From positions 186,001 to 250,000 of the forward strand of contig NZ_CP110011.1 of assembly GCF_025947345.1 (NCBI RefSeq): a stretch of DNA of 64,000 bases. Reading direction: 5' to 3'. Positions 44,866-54,621 of this stretch are shown piece by piece; the first letter of the stretch is position 1; each line of letters begins with the position of its first letter. The notes beneath the pieces were generated by a model. The model did no database searches. It was not told the origin of the DNA and worked only from the letters and a program-made list of their open reading frames with translations. Both the position numbers and the translations under genes were made by a program. Origin of the DNA: Flavobacterium sp. N502536 (GTDB taxonomy: Bacteria > Bacteroidota > Bacteroidia > Flavobacteriales > Flavobacteriaceae).

Positions 44866-45773
44866 ATGTCTCTTTTTAGAATTCTTCTATTTTTCAGTCT
44901 TTTAATTTCTTTAAATAGCAGCCTTGCAGCTTCTCAGCAGAAGACGACTTCTGAAAAAACGACTATAGCAGTTGCCAAAAATTCGCAAGAAAATGGCACT
45001 TCTCCTTCAGAAAACATGCGAAACAAACAAATCATCAGCCTGTCGATTGTACTGGTAATCCTGTTGTTCTTCCTGTTCTATTTTTTCTATCAGAACAATA
45101 AACTGAAGCAAAAAATAAAACGAAAAGAGATCAAGCAAAAGATATTGCTAAATGTAATTAATGCCGCTATTGACAGCCAGGAAGTAGAACGAAAAAAAAT
45201 CGCATCGTTTTTACACGACAACATCAACTCTTTGGTTTCTTCTGTCGGACTTCACTTAAAACTTTTACAACACAAAATAATATAGAATCTGACGAGATTA
45301 AGAAAGCAAAAGCTATTTTGCAGGAAGCACATGATCTTTTACGGGATGCTTCACACGATCTGGTTCCTACCCTTTTGGTTCGCTTTGGTTTAATTTATGC
45401 CCTGGAAGATTTATGTGAAAGAAACTCCAATTCGCATATTCATTTTGAATTTTCAAGTGCCATTCCGACTAAAAAAAGATACACCGAAAAATTTGAAATG
45501 AAGCTTTATTTATTGTGACAGAGCTATTCAACAACATCATCAAACACAGTGACGCGCAAAAAGCTAAATTTCCTTATCCGAAAAAAACAACCAATTTCTC
45601 ATTGTAATTCAGGACAACGGAAAAGGTTTTGAAACCGAAAAACTAAACCATGTCGAAGGTTTTGGTCTCAACCGAATCAGAGCCCGAATCAAGAAATACA
45701 AAGGAACTATCTCGATTACCTCAAAAAAAATGAAGGAACCTTTATCAAAATTCAGGTCCCTTTACCGCTTTAA
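44866..45773 (+). CDS. Sensor histidine kinase, NarX/DesK-like (about four frameshifts)
   Basis: A signal-like N terminus, a short periplasmic part and one membrane helix (about residues 52-70) come before a HisKA_3 dimerisation segment ERKKIASFLHDNINSLVSSVG, with the phospho-His in LHD. A HATPase domain follows: TELFNNIIKHSDAQ, VIQDNGKGF, EGFGLNRIRARI and a final EGTFIKIQVPLPL. One-base losses, all in A- or T-runs, near 45280, 45510, 45572 and 45725 split it. It has a short sensor part, unlike the TPR-sensor kinases common in Bacteroidota. It starts 36 bases after the response regulator. Confidence 0.82.
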
Positions 45774-45780
45774 GTCAAGT

Positions 45781-46275
45781 TTATTTCTTCCCGATTTCTA
45801 CGATCTCCAGGTCTTTAATTTTATCGCCGTCAATTACAAATCGCAACATCGTTCGAACCTGATGAAACCCACTTTTCCCGGCTGCTCCGGGATTCATATG
45901 CAACAGATTATTTTTTTTATCAAACATAACCTTCAGTATATGTGAATGCCCACAAATGAATAATTTGGGCGGATTCAGTGCCATTTCTTCTTTTATATTG
46001 GGATTATACTTTCCCGGATATCCTCCAATATGCGTAATCCAGACCGAAACATCCTCACATAAAAACCGATTGTGTAAAGGAAATTCCAATCGCGCCTGTG
46101 CATCATCAATATTACCATACACACAACGAAGCGGTTTCAACTTTTTAATAGTATCCGTAACATTCAGATCGCCAATATCTCCCGCATGCCACACTTCATC
46201 AGCCTGAGCAACGTATTTTAAAATGGTATCATCAATATGACTGTGGGTATCCGAAAGCAGAAGAATTTTTTTCAT
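45781..46275 (-). CDS. YfcE/MJ0936-family metallophosphoesterase
   Basis: 164 residues with the full metal-binding set: LSDTHSHID, HAGDIGD, YGNIDD, ITHIGGYPG and ICGHSHILKV. The family hydrolyses phosphodiesters, and the substrate in vivo is usually unknown. It converges on the histidine kinase gene, with stops 7 bases apart. The gene is intact although its neighbours are full of frame breaks. Confidence 0.9.
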   Translation of the reverse strand: MKKILLLSDTHSHIDDTILKYVAQADEVWHAGDIGDLNVTDTIKKLKPLRCVYGNIDDAQARLEFPLHNRFLCEDVSVWITHIGGYPGKYNPNIKEEMALNPPKLFICGHSHILKVMFDKKNNLLHMNPGAAGKSGFHQVRTMLRFVIDGDKIKDLEIVEIGKK

Positions 46276-46282
46276 TCAAGTA

Positions 46283-46362
46283 GGTAAAGAGGTTCAGAGG
46301 GGCAAAGGTACAAAGGTTTTTTAAAAGGTGCTAAGGCGCTAAGATACTAAGGTGCTAAGTTT
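46283..46362. repeat. Word-like repeat, arm of an inverted pair flanking the SPFH gene
   Basis: GGTTCAGAGG-GGCAAAGGTACAAAGG followed by CTAAGG words. It matches the reverse complement of 48716-48803 over about 40 bases with few differences. Confidence 0.6.
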
Positions 46363-46392
46363 TTTTTACATCTCACATCTCACAATTAAAAA

Positions 46393-46424
46393 AAATCCGA
46401 CTCGTAAAAAACGAATCGGATTTA
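46393..46424 (-). terminator. Terminator downstream of the SPFH gene
   Basis: AATCCGACTCGT / ACGAATCGGATT pairs with one mismatch. On the minus strand it is followed by a T-run, which suits the gene at 46505. Confidence 0.7.
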
Positions 46425-46504
46425 TTAGATGTTACGTATTTCAATAAAAAAACCCACCTTTCAGGACTATAACTTATTATCCTTTTTGGGTGTTTTTGTT
46501 TCTT

Positions 46505-48383
46505 TTAGGTCTTTGGTACAATCATTTCCATAAGTTTTAACCCAAGTAAACCGCTAATAGAACCATCAGAACCGCCATTTCCGGAGATTAGTACATCAGG
46601 AATTACTTTGAATTTCCTTACCAATTTCTTCGGTTACTTGTATCTGGTAAAATTATCCCACCCCTCGCGCTAACTTGCAATTGGTACGATTCTGCTGTCG
46701 ATTTACCAACTGCCATAATTTTCTCTGCTTCGGCCAAACCGGTTTTGAGATACGCTCTGCCTCGGCGCTTGCATTTAATTTGGTCGCTTCGGCCTGTGCG
46801 CCTGCTCTTGCTTTCGTTGCTTCGGCCTCAGCATTTGCACGCATTTTAGTTGCTTCGGCTTCAGCGTTCACATTCAGTTTTAAAACTGGAGCAACACCTT
46901 CCGCTTTCTTAACCGTCGCATCGGCGGTACGCTGTGCAATTTCAACACTTTGTGAAGCACGCACAATCTCTTTCTGCATATCTGCAATTGCCGTTTCTTT
47001 TTCCATTCCCTGACGCTGTTCCTGAGCCATTCTTTGGGTTTGATATGTTTTTGTTCTTCTTCGGCCAGCTTCCTGTCCGTTAAGGTTTTCATCAGCGAAT
47101 CCGGCGGAACAATATCTCCAATCAAGGTATCAACAGCATTCACATTATTCATCAAGCACTAATTTTATGTGATTCTTAGCAGATTCCTGACGTTCTTTTC
47201 TGGTACTTAAGAAAGAAATTACGTCACTGTCCTGAGCCGAGTTTCTGAAATAGTTACCAATTGTAGGCTCTAAAACCTGAGAAACCAGATTGTTCATGCT
47301 TCCAAAACGCGCAATTACTTTTGGGGCCTCATTTGCCGGTACATGGATAATCTGTGCTACGTCAAGATTAAAAGGGAAACCGTCTTTCGAACGAACTGTA
47401 ATCGTAGACAGGTTTTTATCTAAATCATGCGATTCACTACGTGCATTTGCCCAGTTTAAAACTAAATTAGTTGTTGGCACGGGTTCCAGTTTGGTCGTGT
47501 ACTTGTTCAGGGCATATTTCCCTGGTCCAAAAGGCTCCATCCAAACACCTCGTTGTCCTTTTGAAACAATATTTCCGTGTTTAAAAGTATCTCCCGTAAC
47601 ATCCTGACCGTCTTCTCCAATATAAGAAATCACCACACCAACATATCCGATTGGCACATCTGTCATCGGGTTTTGTTCGATTAAGATTCCCCACGTATTA
47701 ATGTAGTACGACCCTGCCAGCATTACCTGTGGCTGCAGACCACGGTTTCCTCCTTTGTCCAAAAATTGATCAAAATCCTGAAAGTTATTGTGTCCTTCGA
47801 CAAACTTCCCGGCAATTTGTCCCTGCGGAATAGGCTCTCCGTCAAGGGCGGTCACAATACCAATCATATTCTCATAAATCTTGATCTGATCTGCAATTAT
47901 AATTTCAAACAAAAAGGTATTAATACGATACGATCCTGTTGTAATAAATGCGGTCTGACGTCCTTTTTGTCCGCCATTGTTTAAAAAAGAAGTAGCGTCC
48001 TGAAAATTATCACTGTCCACTCTTCTTGCCAGGATTCTTCCGGTTGGAATCTCCTGTCCGTCTTTACTTAAAACCAATCCAATTTTACCTTCCGGAATAA
48101 CCGTAAATCCAGTCATATCAATTGAATATTGCCAGATCCACATTCCCCAGTACAAACCCGGAGCAAGTGTTTGCGCCTGATAACCGGCTTCTCCTTTTGT
48201 AGCGATAATACGCCCGTCGGGAAGCGATTTATCAGCTCCGAACAAAACAAATTTCTTGGTTACCAAACCAATTTTATTTTCCGGAACCATAACCATTCCG
48301 AAAAATACACGCAAAATAAATTTGTAAAAAACAATGGCAAATAAGATTAAAATTATCCACCAATAAGAAGTAATTTCATTCAT
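46505..48383 (-). CDS. Flotillin-like SPFH protein (at least five frameshifts at its C end)
   Basis: From the ATG at 48383 (MNEITSYWWIILILF) the protein has an N-terminal membrane helix and an SPFH/band-7 region (about residues 30-420). A C-terminal Ala/Glu-rich coiled coil repeats NAEAEATKxRA, then comes KVIPDVLISGNGG and the end IVPKT. The first 410 residues are in one frame. Breaks follow near 47150, 47040, 46745, 46668, 46640 and 46612, each fixable by one base. The order of helix, SPFH and coiled coil is that of flotillin-type membrane scaffolds. Imperfect inverted repeats flank the gene. Confidence 0.82.
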
Positions 48384-48593
48384 AGTTTTAATATTTAGTA
48401 TTACAAACATAGGAGAAATACTTCCTGTTAAAATGAAAAATTTTAAAATTTAACTCTTATTAATTTTTACTTAAAAAAGTTAAAATTTGACTTCTTCTCC
48501 ATCGTTAGAATTGTCAATTTCTGACACGATTTTTTAGTCTGTCAACTGCGGTTGGCATTTTGGGTTTTAACAATTTCTGGCTAAAGCCAGAGG

Positions 48594-48803
48594 TCCTGAG
48601 TGACTAAGACGCTAAGGTTCTAAGATTCTGAGAAACTAAGTAACTTAAAAAAATCAAACCTCATAAAGAAAGACCTTAGAACCTGAGTATCTCAGCATCT
48701 TAGAACCTTCAAAAAAAAACCTCAGAACCTTAGTCCCTCAGAACCTCAGCCCCTTTTTTAAAAAAACCTTCGTACCTTTGCCACTCTGAACCTTTGAACC
48801 TTT
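48594..48803. repeat. CTAAGG/CTCAGAACCT word arrays upstream of truA
   Basis: The 400-base gap before truA has no gene. It holds GACTAAGACGCTAAGGTTCTAAG words and then their near-complements, such as CTCAGAACCTTAG, up to the truA start. Part of it (48716-48803) mirrors 46283-46362. Confidence 0.7.
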
Positions 48804-48806
48804 ACT

Positions 48807-49541
48807 TTGAGATATTTTATTCAATTTGCTTACAACGGAACACATTATCATGGGTGGCAGTTTCAACCCAACGCGTCTTCTGTTCAGGAAACTTTAAACA
48901 AAGCGCTTTCTATTTTATTAAACACTCCTATAAATGTAATGGGTGCGGGACGAACGGATACCGGAGTTCATGCACAGGAAATGTATGGGCATTTTGATGT
49001 TGAAACTCCATTGGAGGTTCCAACTTTGATTCATAAGCTCAACTCCTATTTACCAAAAGACATTGCTATTTTTAATATACTTCCGGTTCACGATGACGCG
49101 CATTGCCGATTTGATGCCACCAGAAGAACCTATGAATACCACATCAACACTGTTAAAAATCCGTTTTTAGAGGAATTGAGTTGGTACTTTAATCAAAAAT
49201 TAGATGTAGATTTGATGAATGAAGCTGCGAAAATTTTACTGCTCCACACCGACTTCCAGTGTTTTTCGAAAGTAAATACAGATGTCAACACTTTTGATTG
49301 CACGGTTTTTGAGGCCTATTGGAAACAGGAAAACAATAAGCTGATATTTACCATTTCGGCCAATCGTTTTCTTCGAAATATGGTTCGCGCAATTGTTGGA
49401 ACATTAGTAAATATTGGTTTGCATAAAATTTCTCTGGACGATCTTGAAAATATTATCGCCAGTAAAAGCAGGGAAAAAGCCGGTTTTTCGGTACCGGCAC
49501 ACGGATTGTATTTAACCGAAATTGATTACGATTATATATAG
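48807..49541 (+). CDS. truA: tRNA pseudouridine(38-40) synthase
   Basis: A 244-residue TruA that isomerises uridines 38-40 in the anticodon arm. The catalytic Asp is in GAGRTDTGVHAQ, and the family ending RFLRNMVRAIVGTL is present. The start is TTG at 48807 (MRYFIQFAYNG), since no ATG gives the family N terminus. The upstream repeat runs right up to the start codon. Confidence 0.93.
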   Translation: MRYFIQFAYNGTHYHGWQFQPNASSVQETLNKALSILLNTPINVMGAGRTDTGVHAQEMYGHFDVETPLEVPTLIHKLNSYLPKDIAIFNILPVHDDAHCRFDATRRTYEYHINTVKNPFLEELSWYFNQKLDVDLMNEAAKILLLHTDFQCFSKVNTDVNTFDCTVFEAYWKQENNKLIFTISANRFLRNMVRAIVGTLVNIGLHKISLDDLENIIASKSREKAGFSVPAHGLYLTEIDYDYI

Positions 49542-49610
49542 CTTTAGGCTATAGGCAGTAGGCAATAAGCCTAAAGCCTAATGCTTAATGCTTAATGCCT
49601 CAATAAATAA

Positions 49611-51365
49611 ATGAAAGCAAAAGCATTTGATACCGGATTATTCAAACGAATTTTAAAATATACCAAACCTTATAAATGGCGTTACTACGGCGTTATTATT
49701 TTTGCTGTTTCGCTCTCTATTTTTGCAGCCCTTCGTCCGTATTTATTAAAACAAACGGTCGACGGCTATATCAAGACGCATGACAAAGAAGGTTTACTTC
49801 TTTACATCATCTTAATGGGAGTTGTTCTTTTGATGGAAGTATTCTCACAATTTTATTTTGTTTACTGGGCCAACTGGCTTGGACAGGACATTGTAAAAGA
49901 CATCCGTACCAAACTTTTCAAACACATACTGAGCTTCAGAATGAAGTATTTTGACCTTGTACCGGTAGGACAATTGGTGACAAGATCCGTTTCAGACATC
50001 GAATCCATTGCCCGTATTTTTAGTCAGGGGCTTTTTATGATCATCAGTGATTTGATGAAAATGCTGGTGGTCCTTATTTTTATGTTTTACATGAACTGGA
50101 AATTAACATGGATCGTAGTAGTCGCCATGCCAATTCTGGTGTACATTACCCGAATTTTTCAGCGCAAAATGCAGGTCGCTTTTGAAGAAGTGCGCACGCA
50201 GATTGCCAACATGAACTCTTTCGTGCAGGAACGTGTTACGGGAATGAAAATCGTACAGCTTTTTAACCGCGAACAAATCGAAGCCGATAACTTTAAAGAA
50301 ATCAACAACAAACACAGAGTTGCCTGGATCAAAACCATTTTATACAACTCGATATTTTTCCCGATTGCCGATATCATCTCTTCCATTACTTTGGGATTGG
50401 TTGTCGTTTACGGCGGCTTTAAAATCCTGAACGGAGATCATTTTACCACTTTTGGGGATTTGTTTTCGTACACCATGTTCATCGGAATGCTGTTCAATCC
50501 ACTACGTCAGATTGCGGATAAATTCAACGAGATGCAATTAGGGATGATTGCTGCCAATCGTGTGTTTGATATTATCGATACTCAGGATCATATTCAGGAT
50601 ACCGGAACTATCGAAGCACCCATTTTCGAAGGAAGCATCGAATTTAAAGACGTCCGCTTCAGTTATATTCCGGAAGAAGAAGTAATAAAAGGAATTGATT
50701 TATCTGTTGCATCAGGGCAAACGGTTGCCATTGTAGGTTCGACAGGAGCCGGGAAGTCAACTATTATCAATTTATTGAATCGTTTCTACGAGATCAACAG
50801 CGGTACCATTTGCATTGACGGACATAATATCGAAAATTATACTTTGGCATCCCTGCGAAAACAAATTGCCGTGGTTTTACAAGATGTCTTTTTGTTTGCC
50901 GATACCATTTACAACAACATTACTTTACACAACCCCGAAATTACGCGCGATCAGGTTTTAGAGGCTGCCAAAAAAATTGGTGTCCACGATTTCATCATGA
51001 GTTTGCCCGACAATTATGATTTTGATGTAAAAGAACGAGGCGTAATGCTATCATCAGGTCAGCGTCAGTTAATTGCCTTTTTAAGATCGTATGTCAGCAA
51101 CCCGAGTATTTTGATTCTCGACGAAGCAACATCATCCATAGACACCTATTCTGAAGAATTGATTCAGCGCGCTACCGAAACGATTACCAAAGGAAGAACT
51201 TCGATCATCATCGCGCACCGTTTGGCAACCATTGTAAACGCCGACAAAATTGTGGTAATGGACAAAGGTTTGATCGTAGAACAGGGAACGCACCACGAAT
51301 TACTCCTTAAAACCGACGGTTATTACAAAAATCTGTACGACTCTCAATTTGCTGTGGCCAACTAG
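49611..51365 (+). CDS. ABC exporter, fused membrane and ATPase domains
   Basis: 584 residues. The first about 330 hold six membrane helices of a type-1 exporter. The nucleotide-binding domain has Walker A GSTGAGKST, a Q-loop near VVLQDVFLFADT, signature LSSGQRQ, Walker B SILILDEATSSID and the H-loop IIIAHR. This is the MsbA/MdlB-like half-transporter layout. Substrate is unknown; lipids or drugs are usual for such proteins. It lies downstream of truA across a 70-base repeat gap. Confidence 0.92.
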   Translation: MKAKAFDTGLFKRILKYTKPYKWRYYGVIIFAVSLSIFAALRPYLLKQTVDGYIKTHDKEGLLLYIILMGVVLLMEVFSQFYFVYWANWLGQDIVKDIRTKLFKHILSFRMKYFDLVPVGQLVTRSVSDIESIARIFSQGLFMIISDLMKMLVVLIFMFYMNWKLTWIVVVAMPILVYITRIFQRKMQVAFEEVRTQIANMNSFVQERVTGMKIVQLFNREQIEADNFKEINNKHRVAWIKTILYNSIFFPIADIISSITLGLVVVYGGFKILNGDHFTTFGDLFSYTMFIGMLFNPLRQIADKFNEMQLGMIAANRVFDIIDTQDHIQDTGTIEAPIFEGSIEFKDVRFSYIPEEEVIKGIDLSVASGQTVAIVGSTGAGKSTIINLLNRFYEINSGTICIDGHNIENYTLASLRKQIAVVLQDVFLFADTIYNNITLHNPEITRDQVLEAAKKIGVHDFIMSLPDNYDFDVKERGVMLSSGQRQLIAFLRSYVSNPSILILDEATSSIDTYSEELIQRATETITKGRTSIIIAHRLATIVNADKIVVMDKGLIVEQGTHHELLLKTDGYYKNLYDSQFAVAN

Positions 51366-51498
51366 AGATTTCGAAATGCTAAAAAAGTTCTTAAAAAAGT
51401 TAAATTAGCGTTATAAGAATCATAAATCTACTGGTTCACAGGCCTTAGGATAGCATTCCTTTTTTTTGAATTATTTATCTTTGAGAGACAAAATTCAA

Positions 51499-52095
51499 AT
51501 GCAAAAGAAAATGCCACAAAACAGATTTTATCCTAACGAAGAATTCAAAGAAATAGAAATAAACGCCTCATTACAACTTAGATATGCCATTTCAAACAAG
51601 GGCCGACTGATTAGTTTTTCAGATGAAATTCAAAACGGACGCATCCTGAAAGGCGGCTTAAGCGATGGTTATCCTACCTTTAGATTTAAGGTCAAAAAAG
51701 ACGACAAAATTGTCAACAAATATCTTTTCCTGTACAAATTAGTCGCGCATTACTTCATCCCAAAAGAGTCCGAAGAACAAACTTATGTACTTCATCTGGA
51801 TTACAACCGCAGCAACGATGATGTAAAAAATTTATGCTGGGCAACTAAAGCCGAAATGATGGCGCACAGCCGTAAAAGTCCGCATGTGATTCAGGCTAAA
51901 AAGAACCTGATCGAACACAATTTAAAAGCCGACGGAAGAAAATTAACCACCACCAAAGTCATGTTAATCAAAAAAATCCTCGCGCGTCCGGAACAAAAAA
52001 CACGTCTGAAAATGATTGCCAAACAATTTGGCGTAAGCGAAATGCAGATACGACGTATCGCCAGCGGTGAAAACTGGGGACATGTTAAGGTGTAA
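51499..52095 (+). CDS. NUMOD4/HNH-type DNA-binding protein
   Basis: I use the ATG at 51499, since a TATCTTTG promoter-like box (51476-51483) overlaps the longer frame; 198 residues result. The N-terminal region (YAISNKGRLISF) resembles NUMOD4 modules. HLDYNRSNDDVKNLCWAT matches the degenerate HNH motif, with Asn-Asn and a C-terminal CWAT. A C-terminal helix-turn-helix reads MIAKQFGVSEMQIRRIASGENWGHV. Homing-endonuclease-like domestication is plausible. There is no intron or mobile element around it. Confidence 0.65.
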   Translation: MQKKMPQNRFYPNEEFKEIEINASLQLRYAISNKGRLISFSDEIQNGRILKGGLSDGYPTFRFKVKKDDKIVNKYLFLYKLVAHYFIPKESEEQTYVLHLDYNRSNDDVKNLCWATKAEMMAHSRKSPHVIQAKKNLIEHNLKADGRKLTTTKVMLIKKILARPEQKTRLKMIAKQFGVSEMQIRRIASGENWGHVKV

Positions 52096-52426
52096 TTGTT
52101 AATTGTTAATTCGGTATAATATACGCTGAGCGGAGTCGAAGAACTTTTGAACACGAAAGGTCTTTGGCTCCGCTTTGTTAATGAACGTTTTATTTTGCAG
52201 ATTTAAAGCAAAAAACATAATTTTAAATTTATAATTCATAATTAACAATTAACATTTCGCACAATCTCTGTGAAAAGATCAAAATCAGTAAGGCTAAAAA
52301 TAAATTTTAAAGTATTTTTTAAAATAAATCCTTAAATTCGCAAGCACAAATAACAAAAGAATAAATCGATAAATGAGTTTCGGAATTAAACTTCATTTTC
52401 GGTAATAAATACTAAAAACCAAACAA
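52096..52426. other. Intergenic region before lpdA
   Basis: No gene. TAATTGTTAATTG words follow the stop. A dispersed CTGAGCGGAGTCGAAG element occurs near 52126-52142; its reverse form occurs at about 2524-2541. The lpdA promoter is likely near 52335-52345 (TTAAATTCGC), but the match is weak. Confidence 0.45.
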
Positions 52427-53815
52427 ATGAAATACGACGTTATTGTTTTAGGAAGTGGTCCCGGTGGATATGTAACAGCAATCAGAGCTTCACAATTAGG
52501 CTTTAAAGTAGCTGTAGTTGAAAAAGAAAACTTAGGTGGTGTATGTTTAAACTGGGGATGTATCCCAACAAAAGCATTATTAAAATCAGCTCAGGTTTTT
52601 GATTATCTAAAACATGCATCTGACTACGGATTGAAAGTTTCTGAGTTCGACAAAGATTTCCCGGCAGTGGTTCAACGTAGCCGTGGAGTTGCTGAAGGAA
52701 TGAGCAAAGGAGTTCAGTTTTTGATGAAAAAGAACAAAATTGACGTTATCGAAGGTTTTGGAAAACTAAAACCAGGAAAAAAACTTGACGTTACAGACAA
52801 AGACAATAAAGTTACTGAATATAGCGCTGATCACATTATCATCGCAACCGGAGCTCGCTCTCGTGAGTTGCCAAACTTACCACAAGATGGTGTAAAAGTA
52901 ATTGGTTACCGTCAGGCAATGACCTTACCAACACAACCAAAATCTATGATTATCGTAGGTTCTGGGGCAATTGGAGTTGAGTTTGCTCACTTCTACAACT
53001 CAATGGGAACTGAAGTTACTATTGTAGAATTTATGCCAAACGTTGTTCCTGTAGAAGACGAAGATATCTCAAAACAATTTGAGCGTTCTTTGAAAAAAGC
53101 CGGAATTAAAATCATGACTAACTCATCTGTTGAGCGTATTGACACAACTGGTGCAGGAGTTAAAGCATTTGTTAAAACTGCAAAAGGTGAAGAAGTTCTT
53201 GAAGCTGACATCGTACTTTCGGCAGTTGGAATTAAAACTAACATTGAAAACATCGGTTTAGAAGAAGTTGGAATCGCTGTTGACAGAGATAAAATCTTAG
53301 TAAACGCTTACAACGCAACTAATATTCCTGGATACTATGCAATTGGAGACGTTACTCCGGGACAAGCTTTGGCTCACGTAGCTTCTGCAGAAGGAATTAA
53401 CTGTGTAGAAAAAATTGCAGGTTTACACGTAGACCCAATCGATTACGGAAACGTTCCTGGTTGTACCTATGCAACTCCTGAAATCGCTTCTGTAGGTTTA
53501 ACTGAAAAACAAGCTAAGGAAAAAGGATACGAATTAAAAATTGGTAAATTCCCATTCTCAGCTTCAGGAAAAGCTAAAGCTGCCGGAACACCAGACGGAT
53601 TCGTAAAAGTAATCTTTGATGCTAAATACGGAGAATGGTTAGGATGCCACATGATTGGTGCAGGTGTTACTGATATGATTGCTGAAGCAGTTGTAGCTCG
53701 TAAACTTGAAACTACAGGTCATGAAATCCTTAAATCGATCCACCCTCACCCAACCATGAGCGAGGCTGTTATGGAAGCTGTAGCAGATGCTTACGGCGAA
53801 GTAATTCACTTGTAA
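52427..53815 (+). CDS. lpdA: Dihydrolipoyl dehydrogenase
   Basis: A 462-residue flavoprotein, the E3 of 2-oxoacid dehydrogenase and glycine-cleavage complexes. Seen: the FAD-binding VLGSGPGGYVTAIRA, the redox disulfide GGVCLNWGCIPTKA, the NAD-binding IIVGSGAIGVEFAHFY, the second FAD motif YYAIGDVTPGQALAHVA and the catalytic His-Glu HPHPTMSEAVMEA. Codon use is more biased than that of its neighbours (many AAC, GTT and GGA codons), as expected for a highly expressed gene. It is alone, with a terminator 40 bases after its stop. Confidence 0.95.
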   Translation: MKYDVIVLGSGPGGYVTAIRASQLGFKVAVVEKENLGGVCLNWGCIPTKALLKSAQVFDYLKHASDYGLKVSEFDKDFPAVVQRSRGVAEGMSKGVQFLMKKNKIDVIEGFGKLKPGKKLDVTDKDNKVTEYSADHIIIATGARSRELPNLPQDGVKVIGYRQAMTLPTQPKSMIIVGSGAIGVEFAHFYNSMGTEVTIVEFMPNVVPVEDEDISKQFERSLKKAGIKIMTNSSVERIDTTGAGVKAFVKTAKGEEVLEADIVLSAVGIKTNIENIGLEEVGIAVDRDKILVNAYNATNIPGYYAIGDVTPGQALAHVASAEGINCVEKIAGLHVDPIDYGNVPGCTYATPEIASVGLTEKQAKEKGYELKIGKFPFSASGKAKAAGTPDGFVKVIFDAKYGEWLGCHMIGAGVTDMIAEAVVARKLETTGHEILKSIHPHPTMSEAVMEAVADAYGEVIHL

Positions 53816-53857
53816 AAAATAGACCGTTTACGGTTACATATAATTTTCAATTTAAAG

Positions 53858-53890
53858 AATCCGATTTGTGAAAACAGATCGGATTTTTTT
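53858..53890 (+). terminator. Intrinsic terminator of lpdA
   Basis: AATCCGATTTGT / ACAGATCGGATT stem with a GAAA loop and a T-run. Confidence 0.88.
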
Positions 53891-53958
53891 ATACCCATTT
53901 TTGTCTCACTCTTGAACATTATCCGCAAAGTAAATTATCAATTATAAGTCGTTTTTTA

Positions 53959-54045
53959 TAGCGTGCCCCTCCGGGTCAGGCTGTCCGCTGTATCTTTTAT
54001 GGCAAACCCCGCCATAAAAGGATGCCGCTCCCATCCTTCACGCTA
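53959..54045 (-). ncRNA. Flavo-1-like structured repeat element, copy 2
   Basis: Closed by a 7-bp stem TAGCGTG (53959-53965) / CACGCTA (54039-54045), with a 9-bp inner stem TTTTATGGC / GCCATAAAA and the conserved blocks GCTGTCCGCTGTATC and AAAAGGATGCCGCTCCCATCC. The same blocks occur at 1392-1470 with changed but still pairing arms. Strand follows my recollection of the Flavo-1 motif and is uncertain. Confidence 0.6.
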
Positions 54046-54113
54046 AATTGTTTTCAGTTAAAAGAGTTCTACTGCAAGATTTTCAAAACGTTAAGAATCT
54101 CCAAGAGGCTTAT

Positions 54114-54510
54114 CCACAACGTATGTCATTTCGAGGAACGAGACTCGAGCGATAGCGAACTGGCGAAGTCAATCACACCCGAATGTCGACAAAGAAACTC
54201 CACAAAGTATGTCATTTCGAGGAACGAGGCTCGAGTGACAGCAAACTGGCGAAGTCAATCACACCCGAATGTCGACAAAGAAACTCCACAAAGTATGTCA
54301 TTTCGAGGAACGAGGCTCGAGTGACAGCAAACTGGCGAAGTCAATCACACCCGAATGTCGACAAAGAAACTCCACAAAGTATGTCATTTCGAGGAACGAG
54401 GCTCGAGCGATAGCGAACTGGCGAAGCAAATCCCCACAAGAAATCCCACAAAGTAGATCTTCAATCATTGTCGATATGCGAATGTGATTTCTCCCTTCGG
54501 TCGAAATGAC
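54114..54510. repeat. 86-bp tandem repeat, about 3.7 units, with inverted GTCATTTCGA ends
   Basis: Units start at 54114, 54200, 54286 and 54372 (period 86). Units 2 and 3 are nearly identical, and the fourth breaks off near 54430. Each has GTCATTTCGAGGAACGAG and TGGCGAAG. The region closes with CCCTTCGGTCGAAATGAC at 54493-54510, the inverse of the unit start. Period 86 is not a multiple of three, so ORFs here are artefacts. Confidence 0.9.
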
Positions 54511-54621
54511 AATACAAGGTTTTTAAAATTTTAACAAACGAAAAGTTGTTAAAAACTTGACATAAAAAGAGCGCATCGTCGTCTTATAATTCTTATTTTT
54601 ATTTCTTATAAATAAGAATTC

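Noticed and set aside
54022-54487. Three overlapping ORFs with similar peptides in the 86-bp array
   Set aside because: Period 86 shifts the frame at each unit; this is a repeat artefact.
54114-54510. CRISPR-like array
   Set aside because: The units abut with no variable spacers, the unit is 86 bp, and there are no cas genes.
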